Positions 4,719 through 5,942 of a stretch of DNA of 5,942 nt are shown here, in pieces (positions within the stretch are counted from its first letter, which is position 1; each line of letters begins with the position of its first letter). The notes under the pieces are model-generated. The model was not told the origin of the DNA. It ran no database searches and saw only the letters and a list, made by a program, of their open reading frames with translations. The position numbers were made by a program, and so were the translations under genes. Origin of the DNA: CAZCPB01 sp964500365. Its GTDB lineage: Bacteria > Planctomycetota > Phycisphaerae > Phycisphaerales > UBA1924. The stretch spans positions 1 to 5,942 of the forward strand of contig CAZCPB010000253.1 of the NCBI GenBank assembly GCA_964500365.1, in the 5' to 3' direction.

Positions 4719-5942
4719 ATGCCCGACACCCCGAACCTGACCCCCGACGACGGCTCCGCGGCACCCGGCGCGGTGCCTTCCAACGCGGGCCAGATCGTCG
4801 AACTCGACATCCGGCGCGAGCTGCAGGACTCCTACCTCACTTACGCGATGTCCACCATCATGGACCGGGCGCTGCCCGACGTCCGTGACGGGCTCAAGCC
4901 TTCGCAGCGGCGCATCCTCGTCGCCATGAACGACCTGCGGCTCTTCCCGGGGCGCAAGCACCTCAAGTGCGCCAAGATCGCGGGCAACACCTCGGGCGAC
5001 TACCACCCGCACGGCGAAGGCGTGATCTACCCGACGCTGGTCGGACTGGCCCAGAAGTGGCGCATGCGCGTGCCGCTGATCGACCCGCAGGGCAACTTCG
5101 GGTCGATCGACGGCGACCCGCCCGCGGCCATGAGGTACACCGAGGCCCGCATGACCCACGCCGCGGTGGACATGCTGGCCGACCTCACCCTCGACACGGT
5201 CGATTTCCAGCCCAACTACGACGACCGGCTCGAGGAGCCGACGGTCCTTCCCGGGAAGTTCCCCAACCTGCTCGTGAACGGCGGCATCGGGATCGCGGTG
5301 GGCATGGCAACGAGCCTCCCGCCGCACAACCCGACCGAGGTCTTCGACTCGATCATCCGCGTGATCGAGAACCCGCAGGTCACGGTGCAGGAGCTGATGG
5401 CCGACGTGGTGGACAGCGCGGGCAAGGTGGCGCGCCACGGCATCAAGGGCCCGGACTTCCCGACCGGCGGCGTGATGCACGGCCGGCAGGGGATCGTCGA
5501 GGCGTACGCGACCGGGCGCGGGCGGGTGACGCTGCGGGGCCTCTGCCGCGTGGAAGAGGTGCCGGGCTCAAAGGACCGCCAGCAGATCGTGATCGACGCG
5601 ATCCCGTACATGGTGGGGCAGACGGCGCTGGTCGAGAAGATCGTCGAGGCGGTGAAGGACGAGAAGATCCCGGACGTGTCGGACGTCCGCAACGAGTCGG
5701 GGCGCGAGGCGCAGACGCGGATCGTCATCGAGCTGAAGAAGGGCGCGGACCCCGCGGTGATCGAGAAGCAGCTTTACCAGTTCACCCCGCTGCAGGAGAC
5801 GTTCTCGATCATCAACATCGCGCTGGTGAACCGCCAGCCGCGGACGCTCGGCCTGCGCGAGCTGATCGACTGCTACATCGCGCACCGCGTCGAGGTGGTG
5901 CGGCGTCGGACCGCGCACCTGCTCCGCGAGGCCAAGAAGGCC
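4719..5942 (+). CDS. gyrA: DNA gyrase subunit A, N-terminal 408 codons (3' end outside window)
   Basis: This is the DNA breakage-reunion subunit of a type IIA topoisomerase. With GyrB it cuts and passes duplex DNA, adding negative supercoils. ELQDSYLTYAMSTIMDRALPD at about residue 34 and VRDGLKP at 55-61 match the family start. The winged-helix domain holds YHPHG (95-99), QGNFGSIDGD (124-133) and the catalytic Tyr140 in AAMRYTEAR (TAC at 5136-5138). The tower domain has NLLVNGGIGIAVGMAT and GPDFPTGG, and the sequence stops as the long coiled coil begins (YIAHRVEVVRRRT). The ATG at 4719 is the first start codon after the in-frame TGA at 4638-4640. The C-gate and C-terminal beta-pinwheel with the GyrA box are missing, so a ParC-like paralogue cannot be fully excluded. 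Unusual points are Gly101 and Pro105 at the positions of E. coli Ser83 and Asp87, and about 12 extra residues before GPDFPTGG. Confidence 0.93.
   Translation, partial: MPDTPNLTPDDGSAAPGAVPSNAGQIVELDIRRELQDSYLTYAMSTIMDRALPDVRDGLKPSQRRILVAMNDLRLFPGRKHLKCAKIAGNTSGDYHPHGEGVIYPTLVGLAQKWRMRVPLIDPQGNFGSIDGDPPAAMRYTEARMTHAAVDMLADLTLDTVDFQPNYDDRLEEPTVLPGKFPNLLVNGGIGIAVGMATSLPPHNPTEVFDSIIRVIENPQVTVQELMADVVDSAGKVARHGIKGPDFPTGGVMHGRQGIVEAYATGRGRVTLRGLCRVEEVPGSKDRQQIVIDAIPYMVGQTALVEKIVEAVKDEKIPDVSDVRNESGREAQTRIVIELKKGADPAVIEKQLYQFTPLQETFSIINIALVNRQPRTLGLRELIDCYIAHRVEVVRRRTAHLLREAKKA

Noticed and set aside
4677..5480. Antisense frame of 267 codons opposite gyrA
   Set aside because: The sense strand is unambiguous GyrA. 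The antisense product is His/Val/Arg-rich and is a shadow typical of high-GC DNA.

Overview
The window is GC-rich bacterial DNA (roughly two thirds G+C by eye) with four protein genes and no RNA gene, CRISPR array or transposase. A planctomycete is the best guess, probably of the Phycisphaerae type. The evidence is a Ser/Thr kinase fused to a transmembrane helix and a long 42-residue TPR array, a secreted protein ending in a VPAPG-type (PEP-CTERM-like) anchor, and a GyrA whose quinolone-region sequence differs from the proteobacterial pattern. This assignment rests on family recognition, not on a search.

Layout: (1) 1-2531, plus strand: the 3' part of a membrane-anchored eukaryote-like Ser/Thr protein kinase. 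The window enters just before the DFG motif and continues through the kinase C-lobe, one TM helix, an Ala/Glu/Arg-rich helix and about eight TPR units with an exact 126-bp period. An almost perfect 96-bp palindromic element (346-441) sits in frame inside the kinase domain. (2) 2532-2566: a very short convergent gap spanned by a strong GC-rich stem-loop (2539-2570). (3) 2567-3253, minus strand: a secreted protein of 228 residues with a signal peptide and a C-terminal sorting motif. (4) 3254-3502: a divergent intergenic region with a ribosome binding site for each flanking gene, one candidate promoter (minus strand) and two inverted repeats. (5) 3503-4561, plus strand: an SGNH/GDSL-type hydrolase of 352 residues. 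(6) 4562-4718: a hairpin-rich, locally AT-richer spacer with a possible terminator, a candidate promoter and a leader hairpin. (7) 4719-5942, plus strand: the first 408 codons of a type IIA topoisomerase A subunit (gyrA), cut by the window end.

The genes do not look like one pathway. Opposed orientations and hairpin-filled gaps suggest four separate transcription units: a signalling receptor kinase, an exported surface protein, a carbohydrate- or lipid-ester-type hydrolase and a housekeeping topoisomerase. The two observations most worth following are the translated palindrome in the kinase and the GyrA substitutions at the positions that normally hold quinolones. I see no clear sign of a new multi-gene system.
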